NCBI RefSeq assembly: GCF_023159225.1
Contig: NC_063172.1
Coordinates: forward strand, 40,181,832-40,245,831
Length of the DNA stretch: 64,000 nucleotides
From: Perognathus longimembris pacificus
Lineage: Eukaryota; Chordata; Mammalia; Rodentia; Heteromyidae
Reading direction: 5' to 3'
The position numbers were made by a program, and so were the translations under genes. The notes under the pieces were generated by a model, which was not told where the DNA came from, searched no databases, and saw only the letters and a program-made list of their open reading frames with translations. Below, in pieces: positions 12,440 through 24,500 of this stretch (its first letter is position 1; every line of letters begins with the position of its first letter).

Positions 12440-12664
12440 ATTTTTTTTGGTTCATAATTTCAGCAGTTTTACTATATGACTGGCTGGCTTCATTGCTTTT
12501 ATGTCTGTGATAGGAAGCACATTGTCGTGGAAGGACATGGTGGAGGAGAGCTGCTCACACAACGGACATGAGGAAAGAGAGAAAGACCAGGTATAATCAA
12601 GTCACGGTATGTCATTACACATGCCCCTATTAACTTACTTCCTCTAACTAGGCCCCACCTTCTT
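12440..12664 (+). repeat. Ancient repeat, first half (split by retrocopy)
   Basis: The text runs 'gttcataatttcagcagttt ... gactggctggcttcattgct ... ggaggagagctgctcacac ... cttcctctaactaggccccacctt'. This is a well-known old mammalian interspersed repeat; I think it is an old L1-type 3'UTR but am not sure of the family. Its continuation is not adjacent but at 17555, 4.9 kb away, because a retrocopy inserted in it. The last 18 bases are the left target duplication. Confidence 0.6.
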
Positions 12665-12708
12665 CTTCTTCTTCTTCTTTTTTTTTTTTTTTGCTTTAGG
12701 AATAAAAG

Positions 12709-12714
12709 TTTATT
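12709..12714 (-). promoter_or_regulatory. Polyadenylation signal of the retrocopy
   Basis: TTTATT on the plus strand is AATAAA on the minus strand, 17 bases upstream of the poly(A) tract. It marks the 3' end of the copied mRNA. Confidence 0.75.
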
Positions 12715-13082
12715 AGTTCAAGTATCTTTAAAACAATAAATGTTAGTTCAAATCTCTTAAAACAGTAAATTAGTTTAGACTAAAAGCTAATTAAAATAAT
12801 AAGCAATAACTGGAAGCAATCATGACACATAAGTATGTCCATATACCTCAGCCAAAGTACATGAGAGAAAATTTGCACTCCCTAGTCAAGTGCTATCTAC
12901 CAGCCCCATTTCTCTTAGTTCTAATGCCTTCAAGCTTGCTTCAGAATAATGGGCTGTTCTCCTTTTTTCTCCTCCATGTCATACAAAACCTGATTTTGCA
13001 ATGTTCTCAAGAAGATTCAGAGAAGTATTACTTTCAAAAATGATCAGCCTCCCTTCTCCTGTAAGAGATTCAAAATTTCACT

Positions 13083-13300
13083 CACAGGGGGCTGAGAATA
13101 TGGCCTAGTGTAGAGTTCTTGCCTCACATACATGGAGCCCTGGGTTCAATTCCTCAGCACCACATATATGGAAAAAGCCAGAAATGGTGCTGTGGCTCAA
13201 GTGGTAGAGTGCTAGCCTTGAGCAAAAAGAAGCCAGGGACAGTGCTCAGGCCAAGTTCAAGGCCCAGGACTGGCAAAAAAAAAAAAAAAGAGAGAGAGAG
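13083..13300 (+). mobile_element. IDL-Geo SINE inside the retrocopy
   Basis: Both arms present with small deletions (the tagtggcaagag segment of the A-box region is reduced to tagtgtagag). Tail is A15 followed by (GA)n. Direct repeat atttcact at 13075-13082 and 13301-13308. Confidence 0.9.
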
Positions 13301-13400
13301 ATTTCACTAGCAGACATTCAGTTAGTGGAGTGTAATCATTTTTACCTCTCCTTGAACTTTGAAGCACATGACCTAGGTCAAAAATCAACCAGATATTTCA

Positions 13401-13607
13401 TTTTTTTTTTTTTTTTGCCAGTTTTGGGGCTTGGACTCAGGGCCTGAGCACTGTCCCTGGCTTCTTCCCGCTCAAGGCTAGCACTCTGCCACTTGAGCCA
13501 CAGCGCCGCTTCTGGCCGTTTTCTGTATATGTGGTGCTGGGGAATCGAACCTAGGGCCTCGTGTATCCGAGGCAGGCACTCTTGCCACTAGGCCATATCC
13601 CCAGCCC
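13401..13607 (-). mobile_element. IDL-Geo SINE inside the retrocopy
   Basis: Full-length reverse copy of the 'tatccgaggcaggcactc' subfamily. Direct repeat cagatatttc at 13390-13399 and 13608-13617. Confidence 0.93.
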
Positions 13608-14076
13608 CAGATATTTCTATGAAACTGTTTGGGCTATAACTCCATACAATAGCTTCCCACTCTGAAGAGCTATATAAATCTTGATGACTTAGGAATGATT
13701 TTCTCTCCCCTGAAAATACCTTGCTTGCTTGCTCCAGTTCTTAAATATGTTATTATTTCTTAAAGTTCTTATCATTCATCACTCTATTTATAATTTTCTT
13801 CTAAATAGCAAATGTAATATTTTTTAAAAGTCTGTTTCTTAGCATAGTGTTACATCTTAATTTCTAAACATGTAAAAATCACGTAATCCAAAGTACCACC
13901 ATAGTTAAATCTTTACAGATGACCTAGGTTAACAAGAGGCTCAGAAGATCTACGTATGATGAGGCTGCAACATCTCCCTGCTTTGACACCATGGATTGAC
14001 TATACTTACCACCTTTATTTGTTCAGATTTGCGCAAGTCTAGCACATTTTAAGTTGTCTAGTCATCCTAGACTTTT

Positions 14077-14280
14077 CTTTTTTTTTTGGCCAGTCCTGGG
14101 GCTTGGACTCAGGGCCTGAGCACTGTCCCTGGCTTCTTCTTGCTCAAAGCTAGCACTCTGCCACTTGAGCCACAGCGCCCCTTCCGGCCATTTTCTGTAT
14201 ATGTGGTGCTGGGGAATCGAACCCAGGGCCTCATGTATACGAGGCAAGCACTCTTGCCACTAGGCCATATCCCCAGCCCC
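14077..14280 (-). mobile_element. IDL-Geo SINE inside the retrocopy
   Basis: Full-length reverse copy with a short T tail. Direct repeat gactttt at 14070-14076 and 14281-14287. Confidence 0.92.
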
Positions 14281-16446
14281 GACTTTTTTTGTTTTTAACA
14301 CTGTTTTGACAACCTGCTTAAGTTAGTATGGTTGCTGTTTTCTCCCATGACACATTAACAGTCTTAACAAGTTCACACTAATCCACTGTAGAATTGTTAT
14401 AAAGTCTATATCCCAGAGCTCCACTTGGATTGAGAAGCTACCCTTCAGTATCCACCATGGCTGAAGCACATCAAGTCAAGTCTGTACTGACTTTGTTGCT
14501 TTACATTTTGACACAAAATTGTACTTGAAATATATCAGCTATTTGCGTCTTTGGTTATCTCTACACACTTGGACTCTTCTACACTGGGAAAATTTGTTCA
14601 GTTACTATGGCAGCAATGTTCCACAATCTGCTGCCCAATATGGCTTCTAATTGCTCACAGTAGTATCTTCATATCATCCTTTTTATTTTTCCTACTTGGG
14701 CTGTTGTTTGTCTGAAAATCTCTTAGAACCTGATGTATTCATTAATCTTTCCACAGGAGTAATTTGTTGTGGGACTTTTTTCTGCTGACACATTGAGTAA
14801 GTAAATTCTGATTCTTCAATGGGATCTAAAATAACCTTTCTCAACATCGAATCTGCTTTACTAAATTTGTTAAAGTCCTTCATCTGAAAAGTCAGTGGAC
14901 AAACTAATTTATGTATTTCCTGTTACTGTTCACCCAAATAAGACCCGGTTCTACAGCCTACAACCACCTTCCCCAACTTATCTTTACAACTATCTGTTTA
15001 TACAGACCTTACTTAATATTAGTGTCTGTGATGTCACTTAACTCTGAAACCATCTATATTGTCATTTAAACATTTCACTATCACATGCCTAATGAGTATA
15101 CTATCTTGCACATGCCATTTGTTTATGATGTACACATACCACCATAACAAATTATCTAGCCAGCAATAGACATATGTTTTCTTAGTTATGGCCCATCTCA
15201 TGTGATACAAAGGCCATCTCTTAAGAAGTCCACAGTGTCCCCCCATGGATTTGTCCGAAGTTTTGCAAAACTAATTTTCTCCATGAAACTGAGAGGACTG
15301 CCTGCATAAAATCAATGTCATCTGTGAGTTTCCTGCACATTTCTCTGTTCCAGTAAGAAAGTGCTCCACAGGTTGTATTTCTTCTTCTGGTATTTGAAGG
15401 ATTTATGTGTCTAAATACTAGTCCACATTTTCTTTATATTCATTATTAAAGTAATCCCTCAATAGTAAAATTTAGCAACCAATATTGTAAGAGTCCTCTT
15501 GTAATATGCATACCAACTCTTTGTTTTAAACTCAGTTACATCCAACAACAAACTTATTCCACTTTCCCTCCTGAAACATTATCATTAGGTCTGTATACTT
15601 AGTGGTTTGCCTTTACATTGGTGAATAATCTTTGTAGGGCTTGATCCAGCCATCCTCTCTCCTGCATCCTCTCTTTTACATCTTTTGGAGATGTACCGTC
15701 TCCATTAAGCAAAAATTTCAAAGCAGTTTCAAGGTGGGTCAGCATTTATAGGACCTCTTTATAATGGACCTCTTGGCCTTGGCATTTTCCCAGGTTTTTC
15801 TCTGGCAGTGGTCATCTAAAAACCTTTCTGTAGTTGTAGCATCTCACAGATGTTGCTCTTTTGGAGTTATTTAGCTTAGCTTGTTATAGCATGCTTTGTT
15901 GGACCAATTTTGTCTTAAAGACCCAGTAAGGAGTTCTAACTTTTCAATATAAGTATCTCCAGAATATCCTGTCAATGCAAACATATTCACCACAATACAA
16001 ATCTGGGGGATATCCACTTTCTAAGCTTTACTTATTGTACAACATGTCCTGAGATGTGATGGAGATCATCAATTCTTCACCCTGTTGTTAGGTAAGGTAG
16101 ATGCTTTGGTTCTGTCATCAGAACTCTTAACAGGATAAGTAGAAGTAAAGGCAAAACCATATCACTAAAGTCAAAATTTTTTACAAAAATCAGTATTTTC
16201 TGGAAAAAATTAAAAGTCTGTAAGCTTACAATAATTAAAAGGTGTATAAAATAGTAAAAATGTGTAAAAGAAAATGGTATTGCTAATGAATAGAAAAAAC
16301 AAGATGATTGAAACAAGCTTGGCTCTCTCATGTTGGAGAGTGTATATTGGCTCTTATTGCTTGTCATCATTATCAGTAGGTATAACATCATACAGGCTGT
16401 TGATATCTAACATTGCTTCATCAATATCAAGGATGAGATCTTCATC

Positions 16447-17275
<829 letters not shown>

Positions 17276-17554
17276 TCAGGCCAGTAGAACTGCAGAAAAT
17301 TTTATGATGTTGCTGAACTTCTCACGAAGTGGCACTCTTATTCTCTTGCCACAGCGAAGACAGCAAGCAGATCAAGGTTACACAGCTGGTTGATTACAGA
17401 GCAAGGATGAAGAGCTGATTTTTCAGGTTCTCAACCCTTCGAGCAGTCTTCCCTCTCTGCAGTTTGTCTTCTAAAGCTCTAAAGACCTCCAAATCACTGA
17501 CTCCAGCAGGAGACAGGACAGCTTCCTGCCTCACCCCAGCCAGCCAGCCAGCTT

Positions 17555-17735
17555 ACTCGGCCCTACCTTCTTAAAGCCCATTCTGCTATGAAGTCATCAA
17601 GAAATGAATCCATTGGTGAACTTAGTGCCCTCATGGTACAATCACTTCTCAATAGCACCAACAGCTGAGAACCAAGTCTTCAAAACACATGAGCCTTCTG
17701 AGGACCAAATCACATCCAAACCAAATTCATCTTAT
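17555..17735 (+). repeat. Ancient repeat, second half
   Basis: Resumes at 'actcggccctaccttctt' and continues 'aatgaatccattggtgaac ... gccctcatggtacaatcac ... accaagtcttcaaaacacatgagcc', the expected continuation of the repeat at 12440-12664 in the same orientation. Confidence 0.6.
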
Positions 17736-17898
17736 TTCAGACTGGCTACTTGGTATTTCCCTGAGATAGGAATAGGCAAGTTCTGAAATCAGTAAGGCTA
17801 CCCTTCAGCTCTGGATTGTACAAGAATAAATACTTGCTAGCTAATAATCTCTCCTGGCTTTACCAATGTTTGCCATATGCATTTCAATGAATTTCTCT

Positions 17899-17955
17899 CC
17901 CTTCCTCCCTCCCTCCCTCCCTCCCTCCCTTCCTTCCTTCCTTCCTTCCTTCCTC
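17899..17955. repeat. (CCCT)n/(CCTT)n microsatellite
   Basis: Pyrimidine-only repeat directly abutting the tail side of the minus-strand SINE that follows. Confidence 0.93.
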
Positions 17956-18148
17956 CCCCTCCCCTTTTTTGTAGTCATAGGGCTTGAACACATGACTGGG
18001 CACTGTCCCAGAGCTCTTTTGCTCAAAGCCTTACCATTTTGAGTGACAGCATCATTCATAGTTTTCTGGTGGTTAATTGAAGATAAGAGTCTCATGGATT
18101 TCCCTATTTGACCTGATTTTGAACCATGATCCTCAGATCTTAGCCTCC
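17956..18148 (-). mobile_element. B1-left/Geo-right SINE, truncated
   Basis: Reverse Geo arm ('cttgaacacatgactgggcactgtccc') followed by part of the B1 arm ('ttgaaccatgatcctcagatcttagcctcc'). It stops inside the B1 arm where an L1 3' end begins. Confidence 0.8.
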
Positions 18149-18270
18149 AGAAAGAGGAGGTAACAAGTTGGATAAGAAATGTACACACTGCCTTACGTAT
18201 AAAACTGTAACCCCTGTGTACATCACTTTAACAGTAAATAAATAATAAAAGAAAGAAAAAAGAAAAAAAA
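18149..18270 (+). mobile_element. Very short L1 3' end
   Basis: Contains the terminal module 'gaggaggtaacaagttggataagaaatg ... cttacgtataaaactgtaaccc' and an A-rich tail. The same module ends the L1 copies at 27490, 28588 and 46452. Confidence 0.82.
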
Positions 18271-18280
18271 AGTGAAGATG

Positions 18281-18473
18281 AGGCTGAGAATGTGGCCTAG
18301 TGGCAAGAGTTTTTGCCTCCTATACATGAGGCCCTGGGTTCGATTCCCCCAGCATCACATATATAGAAAACAGCCAGAAGTGGTGCTGTGGCTCAAGTTG
18401 GCAGAGTACTAGCCTTGAGCAAAAAGAAGCCAGGGACAGTGCTCAGGCCCTGAGATCAAGCCCCAGGACTGGC
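18281..18473 (+). mobile_element. IDL-Geo SINE
   Basis: Both arms intact, inserted in the A-rich tail of the preceding L1 end. Near-repeat aaaagtgaagat before and aaaagtggagat after. Confidence 0.9.
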
Positions 18474-18484
18474 AAAAAAAGTGG

Positions 18485-18994
18485 AGATATAAGGGCTGGA
18501 AAAATCAGTCCTTTTCTGTGGCAGCATAGAATTTAAGTTACCTCATATAGCATTTCAAGATGTTTTATTTTCTCTCAAAACGGAAAGAAAATATGAAACA
18601 ATATTACAGAATGATCATAATAATAATAGGGGAAAGAAACTAAAGTTAACATATAGTTGCCTTATTTATTAAAGCCTAAACTATTATAATGTAGCTGACA
18701 AAATTTCACACATTCTATTTTATTTTAATTTATGATTTATAGACATAATGAAACAGTTTTTGGTTCTGATTTGAAAAGAGTGTGGTAGCTAAAGTAAAAT
18801 TGCAGTCAGATCATATCCTTTAAGGATATTTGATTTGGGATATGACTCATCACATATGATTTAAAAATTTCTTTCTTAAAGTTAATGATATCTAACCATT
18901 GCTTTTGCTAATTAAGACATTAGTGTGGTAGTGATGTTTGCATCTGTACACTCAGATCATTTGTGCTTCTGGAGACCATTTTATGTCACTGAAA
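18485..18994. other. Unassigned AT-rich DNA
   Basis: No feature could be supported; this is the left flank of the full-length L1. Confidence 0.5.
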
Positions 18995-19384
18995 TCACAA
19001 ATAGTTTTCAAATAAGAGGCAAATAGTGTCCTTTCTTGGATTTGCTACAGGATACATTTTAGTTTGCAAAGATGTAATGATCGAGGAGAGAGAAAGATGG
19101 CGCCGAAAGAAGAGGGAGGCACCCCGACTCACACCAACTGAATAGCGTGCTGGGAACTCCAACACCCAACACCCCATCAAGAACCCAGCAAAACCAGCAT
19201 CCAGAAGCAGTGGAGAAACGCAGGAAAACAAAAAGGAGCAAAAAAGAAGAACCGAAAACCTACACGGAGCCGGAGATTCTCCCGGGCACCTCCCCCCACC
19301 AGCCGACCCTTGCCCAAACAGGGCCAGGCTGGGAAAGGGGAACCCGGCGATCAGCAGACAGGCTGCCAGGAGCACAGAATTCAT
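18995..19384 (-). other. Antisense ORF running out of the L1 5'UTR
   Basis: An ATG at 19384 on the minus strand opens a 129-codon frame inside the L1 5'UTR. It leaves the element at 19082 and uses about 28 codons of flanking DNA before its stop. The N-terminus MNSVLLAACLLIAGFPFPSL is hydrophobic and signal-like. Primate L1 has an antisense ORF0 in the same position, but no homology is claimed here. GC-rich DNA has few stops, so chance is a real alternative, and I see no proof of transcription. Confidence 0.25.
19068..19082. repeat. Left target-site duplication of L1
   Basis: aaagatgtaatgatc, identical to 25573-25587. Confidence 0.96.
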
Positions 19385-20377
19385 ATAGCGGGAGACCCCA
19401 CGGACACAAGGCAGGGTGCGGACCAAGACACACACCGGCAGCGACGAGAAGTTCGGGTCCACACCGGGTTCGGACAAGGGAACCCAGCGCGGCAGAAAGA
19501 GGGAACGGGGAAGCCACCACGACACTTTGCCAACCCCCGAAGGGCCAACGGCTGCGCGGGACACACACACAAAGCAGCAAAAGTGAGTCCCCCATTATCC
19601 CCTCCCCCCAACGGGAGACCAGCTATCAGAGACCCAAGCCCAACAAAGAAGCTAGATCTCCCTCCCTCCCCCTCCCCACTCCCGAGGGAACAAAGAACCC
19701 CCAAATCAGGCGGGAAGCTCCCATCAGGCGCTGGGAAGTCAGTTTAGCAGGGGAAGGGCGGAGTAGCCCCAAGGCCCCCACAGGTTCCTGAACTGGCAGA
19801 ACCAGCCCCACCCCCTTCCCAACAGGGGCCGGGGGACGGCCGGCAGGGCAAACCCTACCCGAGGCGCCTGGACCTCGCAGACTCTTACAACTAAAATCAC
19901 AGGCGCTGGTGGGCAATACCAGCCCAGCAGAGTCACCTGAGCCTGATCACGTCCCCCCCCTCGCAGCGGAGGTGAGGTCTGAGGGTGCCAGACAGTCGAT
20001 CCCACTGGGCCCCACACATACCGCCTCCCCCAACGGACTCGCTGGAGGGCGCAAGCACAACCCAACAACCCAGGACTCGCTCTGGGAAGCATATCCCGCT
20101 AAAGTGCATGTTGTAGTGGACAACAGCGCACAGAAGGGCGGGGCCCCCGGCGATAGCGCCCGCTCTGGTAGGCGTACCCTGCACGGGTGGGCGGGGCCAC
20201 AGCGGCAGCACCTGCTGCCTTAGACACGCCTACACAGGAGGGAGGAAAGAGCTACAAACCAAACCTGAGAAGCCATCCACGGATTTCCAGATGCGCAAAT
20301 CATAAAGAAACATAACTCAGTTCATCAAAGGACAAGCCAACTCGCCAGCTCCAAAAAGCAGCACGACTGAAGAGGAG
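19083..20377 (+). promoter_or_regulatory. L1 5'UTR / internal promoter region
   Basis: 1.3 kb of GC- and CpG-rich sequence, in sharp contrast to the AT-rich flanks. Ten bases from its start lies aaagatggcgccg (19093-19105), a match to the YY1 core (AAGATGGCGGC type) found at the start of human L1, where it sets accurate initiation. No tandem monomers of the mouse type are evident. Long open frames occur on both strands because stops are rare in this composition. Confidence 0.8.
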
Positions 20378-21460
20378 ATGGAGACCAAAAAAGCAAATGA
20401 GGCCATGTTAACAGGAATGATCGAAAGCATCAGAAATGAAATCAGAAAACAATTCCAGGAGTTTAGAGCAGAAATCTGGAAGGACACCCAGGAAGCCAAG
20501 AAAGAAATGGAAGCAAAAATGGATACAATGCAAGCCTCGTTTAAAGAAATGGAAGCAAAAATGGATACAATGCAAGCCGCCTTTAAAGAAAATCTCCACA
20601 TCCTGAGAATTGAAATGCATGAAAAAATAGATTTAAAATATAACTCTTTAAAGGAAGAAATTTCCACGATCAGAGCTGATATGACAACCATAAATAGCTC
20701 TCTGACAACCATAAACTCCGCAATTGAAACCATAACACAAAGAATGGACCATATAGAATCCAGAATCTCTCGCCTGGACGATGAAGCAGCTGACAACAAC
20801 CAGAAAATGACCACACTCCAAGAAAAGGTGAAGCTTCAGGGAAGACTAATCCAGGAACTAATGGACAAAGACAAGAGATATAATCTGCGCATAATTGGAA
20901 TAGAAGAGGGAGCCAAATATCAGAACAGAGGGCTTAATCATGTTCTCAATAAAGTTATTGCAGAAAACTTCCCCAATCTCACAGGGGACCCCATCCAGGT
21001 AACCGAAGCCTATAGGACACCTGGCAGGCCAGACCCCAGGAAAACCACCCCAAGGCACATAATATTCAAGACTACAGACCTCAAGATTAAAGAGCAAATT
21101 CTGAATTCAGCCAAAGCGAAGAAGGAAACTTTTTTCAATGGGAAGAGAATTCGAATAACATCTGACTTATCCACACAAACTTACCAAGCTCGAAGTGAGT
21201 GGAAGAACACCATCCAAGTACTTCAGAATAACAATTTACAACCTCGGATCAAATATCCAGCGAAACTGGAGTTCACATTCGAAGGGAGAACCAGATCTTT
21301 CCACACCAAAGAGGAGCTAAAGGAGTATGTGAATAAAAAACCAGCCCTACAGCGAATATTAAGAGGGGAACCCCACCCAACAGAGATCGTAAAAGACACA
21401 CAGACAGAATCAGAAAGAAACTTCAATAGCCAAAGTCCAGCAGAAAGACCAGCTCACTAA
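20378..21460 (+). CDS. L1 ORF1 protein (RNA-binding chaperone)
   Basis: The 360-residue product is the trimeric nucleic-acid chaperone that coats L1 RNA in the cytoplasmic RNP. Residues 1-160 are a long heptad-rich coiled coil. An RRM follows at about 165-255 with the NLRIIGIEEG strand at 169-178. A basic C-terminal domain at about 262-320 carries the QARSEWKNTIQ and LQPRIKYPAKLEF segments. It is longer than the 338-residue human protein. The coiled coil contains a 14-residue tandem duplication at 42-55 and 56-69 (40 of 42 bases identical) and a 7-residue one at 103-109 and 110-116, both whole numbers of heptads. ATG start at 20378; the frame is fully open to TAA at 21458. ORF2 starts 46 bases later. 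Confidence 0.95.
   Translation: METKKANEAMLTGMIESIRNEIRKQFQEFRAEIWKDTQEAKKEMEAKMDTMQASFKEMEAKMDTMQAAFKENLHILRIEMHEKIDLKYNSLKEEISTIRADMTTINSSLTTINSAIETITQRMDHIESRISRLDDEAADNNQKMTTLQEKVKLQGRLIQELMDKDKRYNLRIIGIEEGAKYQNRGLNHVLNKVIAENFPNLTGDPIQVTEAYRTPGRPDPRKTTPRHIIFKTTDLKIKEQILNSAKAKKETFFNGKRIRITSDLSTQTYQARSEWKNTIQVLQNNNLQPRIKYPAKLEFTFEGRTRSFHTKEELKEYVNKKPALQRILRGEPHPTEIVKDTQTESERNFNSQSPAERPAH
20501..20584 (+). repeat. 42-bp tandem duplication in ORF1 coiled coil
   Basis: Units 20501-20542 and 20543-20584 differ at two adjacent-codon positions (tcg versus gcc), changing one Ser to Ala. Each unit encodes KEMEAKMDTMQA plus two residues. Confidence 0.95.
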
Positions 21461-21506
21461 AGACAAGTAGAAAAAAAAAAAGAGGAAAAAACAGCCCAAC
21501 AAAAAA

Positions 21507-24500
21507 ATGGAAGGAGAAAAAACACCCCTATCCTTGATCTCTTTAAATATAAATGGCTTAAATTCCCCGATTAAGAGGAGCAGACTGGCAGAATGGATTC
21601 GCAAACAAAAAGTTGACATCTGCTGTCTACAAGAGACCCACCTTACAGCAAGGGATAAAAACAGGCTTCGAATGAAAGGATGGAGCAAGAGCTACCAAGC
21701 AAATGCACCCACCAAAACGGCAGGTGTAGCCATTCTGATCTCAGACAAGCTGGACTGCTCTTTAAAATCCACTAAAAAAGACAAAGAAGGACACTACATA
21801 TTAATACAAGGAAAAATCCAGAATCAAGAAATCACGGTGATAAATGTATACTCACCGAACAAAAGAGGCCCTACATATGTCAAGCAAATTCTCACAGAAT
21901 TACAGAGCAAGATAGACGCAAACACAATCATAGTGGGTGACTTTAATACTCCTCTCTCTCCAAGAGACAGATCCAACACCCAGAGAATTAGTAAGGGAGC
22001 TGAGGACCTAAATAACACCATTTCCCAAATGGATCTAAGAGACCTATATAGAACCTTTCACCCTACAGAGACCCAATACACCTTCTTTTCAGCAGCCCAT
22101 GGATCATATTCCAAAATAGACCACGTCATAGCCCACACAAAGAACCTCAGCAAATACAAAAGTATTGACGTCATCCCATGTATTATATGTGATCACAGTG
22201 GATTAAAGGTAACCCTCAACAACAAAGGAAACCACAGACACTATACACTCTCTTGGAGGCTAAACCCCACGCTGCTATCCAACACTTGGGCCACAGACCA
22301 AATTAAAGATGAAATCAACGAATTCATAAGCCACAATGACAAAGAATACACATCACAAAGAAACCTATGGGACACAGCTAAGGCAGTACTGAGGGACAAG
22401 ATCATTGCACTCAGCACCCACATTAAAGAATGGAAGCAGAGCAGGTGAATACCCTCACGGTGAAACTAAAACAACTGGAGAAACAAGAAATGACAGAATC
22501 TAAAACGATTAGGAGGGGAGAGATCACAAAGATTAAAGAAGAGATAAATCTGATTGAAAATAGAAAGACCATTCAACAAATAAATAAGACTAAAAGCTGG
22601 TTCTTTGAGAAAATAAACAAAATTGACAGACCCCTTGCAAGACTTACAAAAAAAAGAAGAGACTCATATACGTAAAATCAGGGACTCCACCAGAAAAATT
22701 ACAACAAATACACACGATATTCAAACAATCATAAGGAGATATTTCCAAAACCTCTACTCAGCAAAAAACAATAATTTTACAGAAATGGATCAATTCTTAG
22801 AGAAGTACAAACTGCCCAAACTGAACCAAGAAGAAATAAATCAACTAAATAAACCAATAACTTACAGTGAGATACAGGAGGTAATCAAGAACCTCCCTAC
22901 TAAGAAAAGCCCAGGCCCAGATGGATTCACCAACGAATTCTACAAAACCTTTAGTGAGGAGCTAATACCAATACTCCTCAAACTCTTCCGCGAAATAGAA
23001 ACAGAGGGAGAAATCCCAAACTCATTCTAAGAAGCTAATATCATACTCATTCCCAAACCAGGCAAAGACCCAACAAAAAAAGAGAACTACAGACCAATAT
23101 CACTAATGAACACAGACGCAAAGATCCTCAATAAAGTATTAGCTAACAGGATCCAGAAACTGATCAAGAAAATCATACATCATGACCAAGTAGGCTTCAT
23201 CCCTCAGTCACAAGGATGGTTCAACATCCGTAAATCAATCAACGTAATTCACCACATAAACAGATCTAAAATTAAGAATTACATTGTTATCTCAGTCGAT
23301 GCCCAAAAAGCCTTCGACAAAATACAACATCCATACCTATTAAAAGCCTTGGAGAGAACAGGAATAGATGGAACATTCCTCAAAACAATAAAAGCCATAT
23401 ACAACAGACCAACTGCTAATATCATATTAAATGGAGAGAAACTTAAATCATTCCCCCTAAACTCAGGAACAAGACAAGGATGCTCACTCTCCCCACTTCT
23501 GTTCAACATAGTGCTGGAATCCCTAGCCATAGCAATAAGGCAAGAGGAGGACATCAAAGGGATCCACATGGTCAAAGAAGAAATCAAGCTATCCCTATTC
23601 ACAGACGACATGATCTTATATCTGAAGGACCCAAAAAACTCAGTCCCCAAACTCCTACACCTAATAAACCAATTTGGCAAAGTAGCAGGATACAAAATCA
23701 ATCCACAAAAGTCAGCAGCTTTTCTGTACACCAGCAATAGACAAACAGAAAATGAAATTATGGAAACAATTCCATTTACAGTAGCCAAAAAAAGAATAAA
23801 GTACCTAGGGATCAACTTAACCAAGGACGTGACGGACCTATTCAATGAAAACTACAAAAATCTAATAAGGGAAATCAAAGAAGACACAAGGAGATGGAAA
23901 GACCTCCCATGCTCATGGGTAGGCAGAATCAATATAGTGAAAATGGCCATATTGCCCAAATTGTTATACAAATTCAATGCAATACCTATCAAAATCCCAG
24001 CCACATTCTTCACTGAAATAGAGAAACCAATCCATAAATTCATATGGAACAGCAAAAAACCTAGAATAGCCAAAGCAATTCTAGGCAAAAAAAATAGTGC
24101 AGGAGGTATCACAATACCAGATTTCAAGCTCTACTACAAAGCCATCATAACAAAAACAGCATGGTATTGGTATAAAAACAGATCAGAAGACCAGTGGATT
24201 AGAATTGAAGACCCAGAAATAAAACCGCACTCTTACAGCCAACTGATATTCGACAAAGGAGCTAAAGACATACAATGGAATAAACATAGCCTCTTCAACT
24301 ACTGGTGCTGGGAGAACTGGGCAGCCATATGCAGAAAACTCAAAGTAGACCCAAGCCTATCACCATGCACCAAGATCAACTCAAAATGGATCAAGGACCT
24401 CAACATCAGACCTGAATCCTTGAAACTACTGAAGGACAGAGTAGGAAAGACACTAGAACTTATAGGCACAGGAAGGAACTTCCTGAATAGAGTCCCAGGG

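Noticed and set aside
19147..19791. Long sense open frame (over 200 codons) in the L1 5'UTR
   Set aside because: The frame opens at a GTG and has no ATG; length is explained by GC-rich composition.
23279..23845. 188-codon open frame antisense to L1 ORF2
   Set aside because: Mirror of the conserved RT coding strand; no independent evidence.
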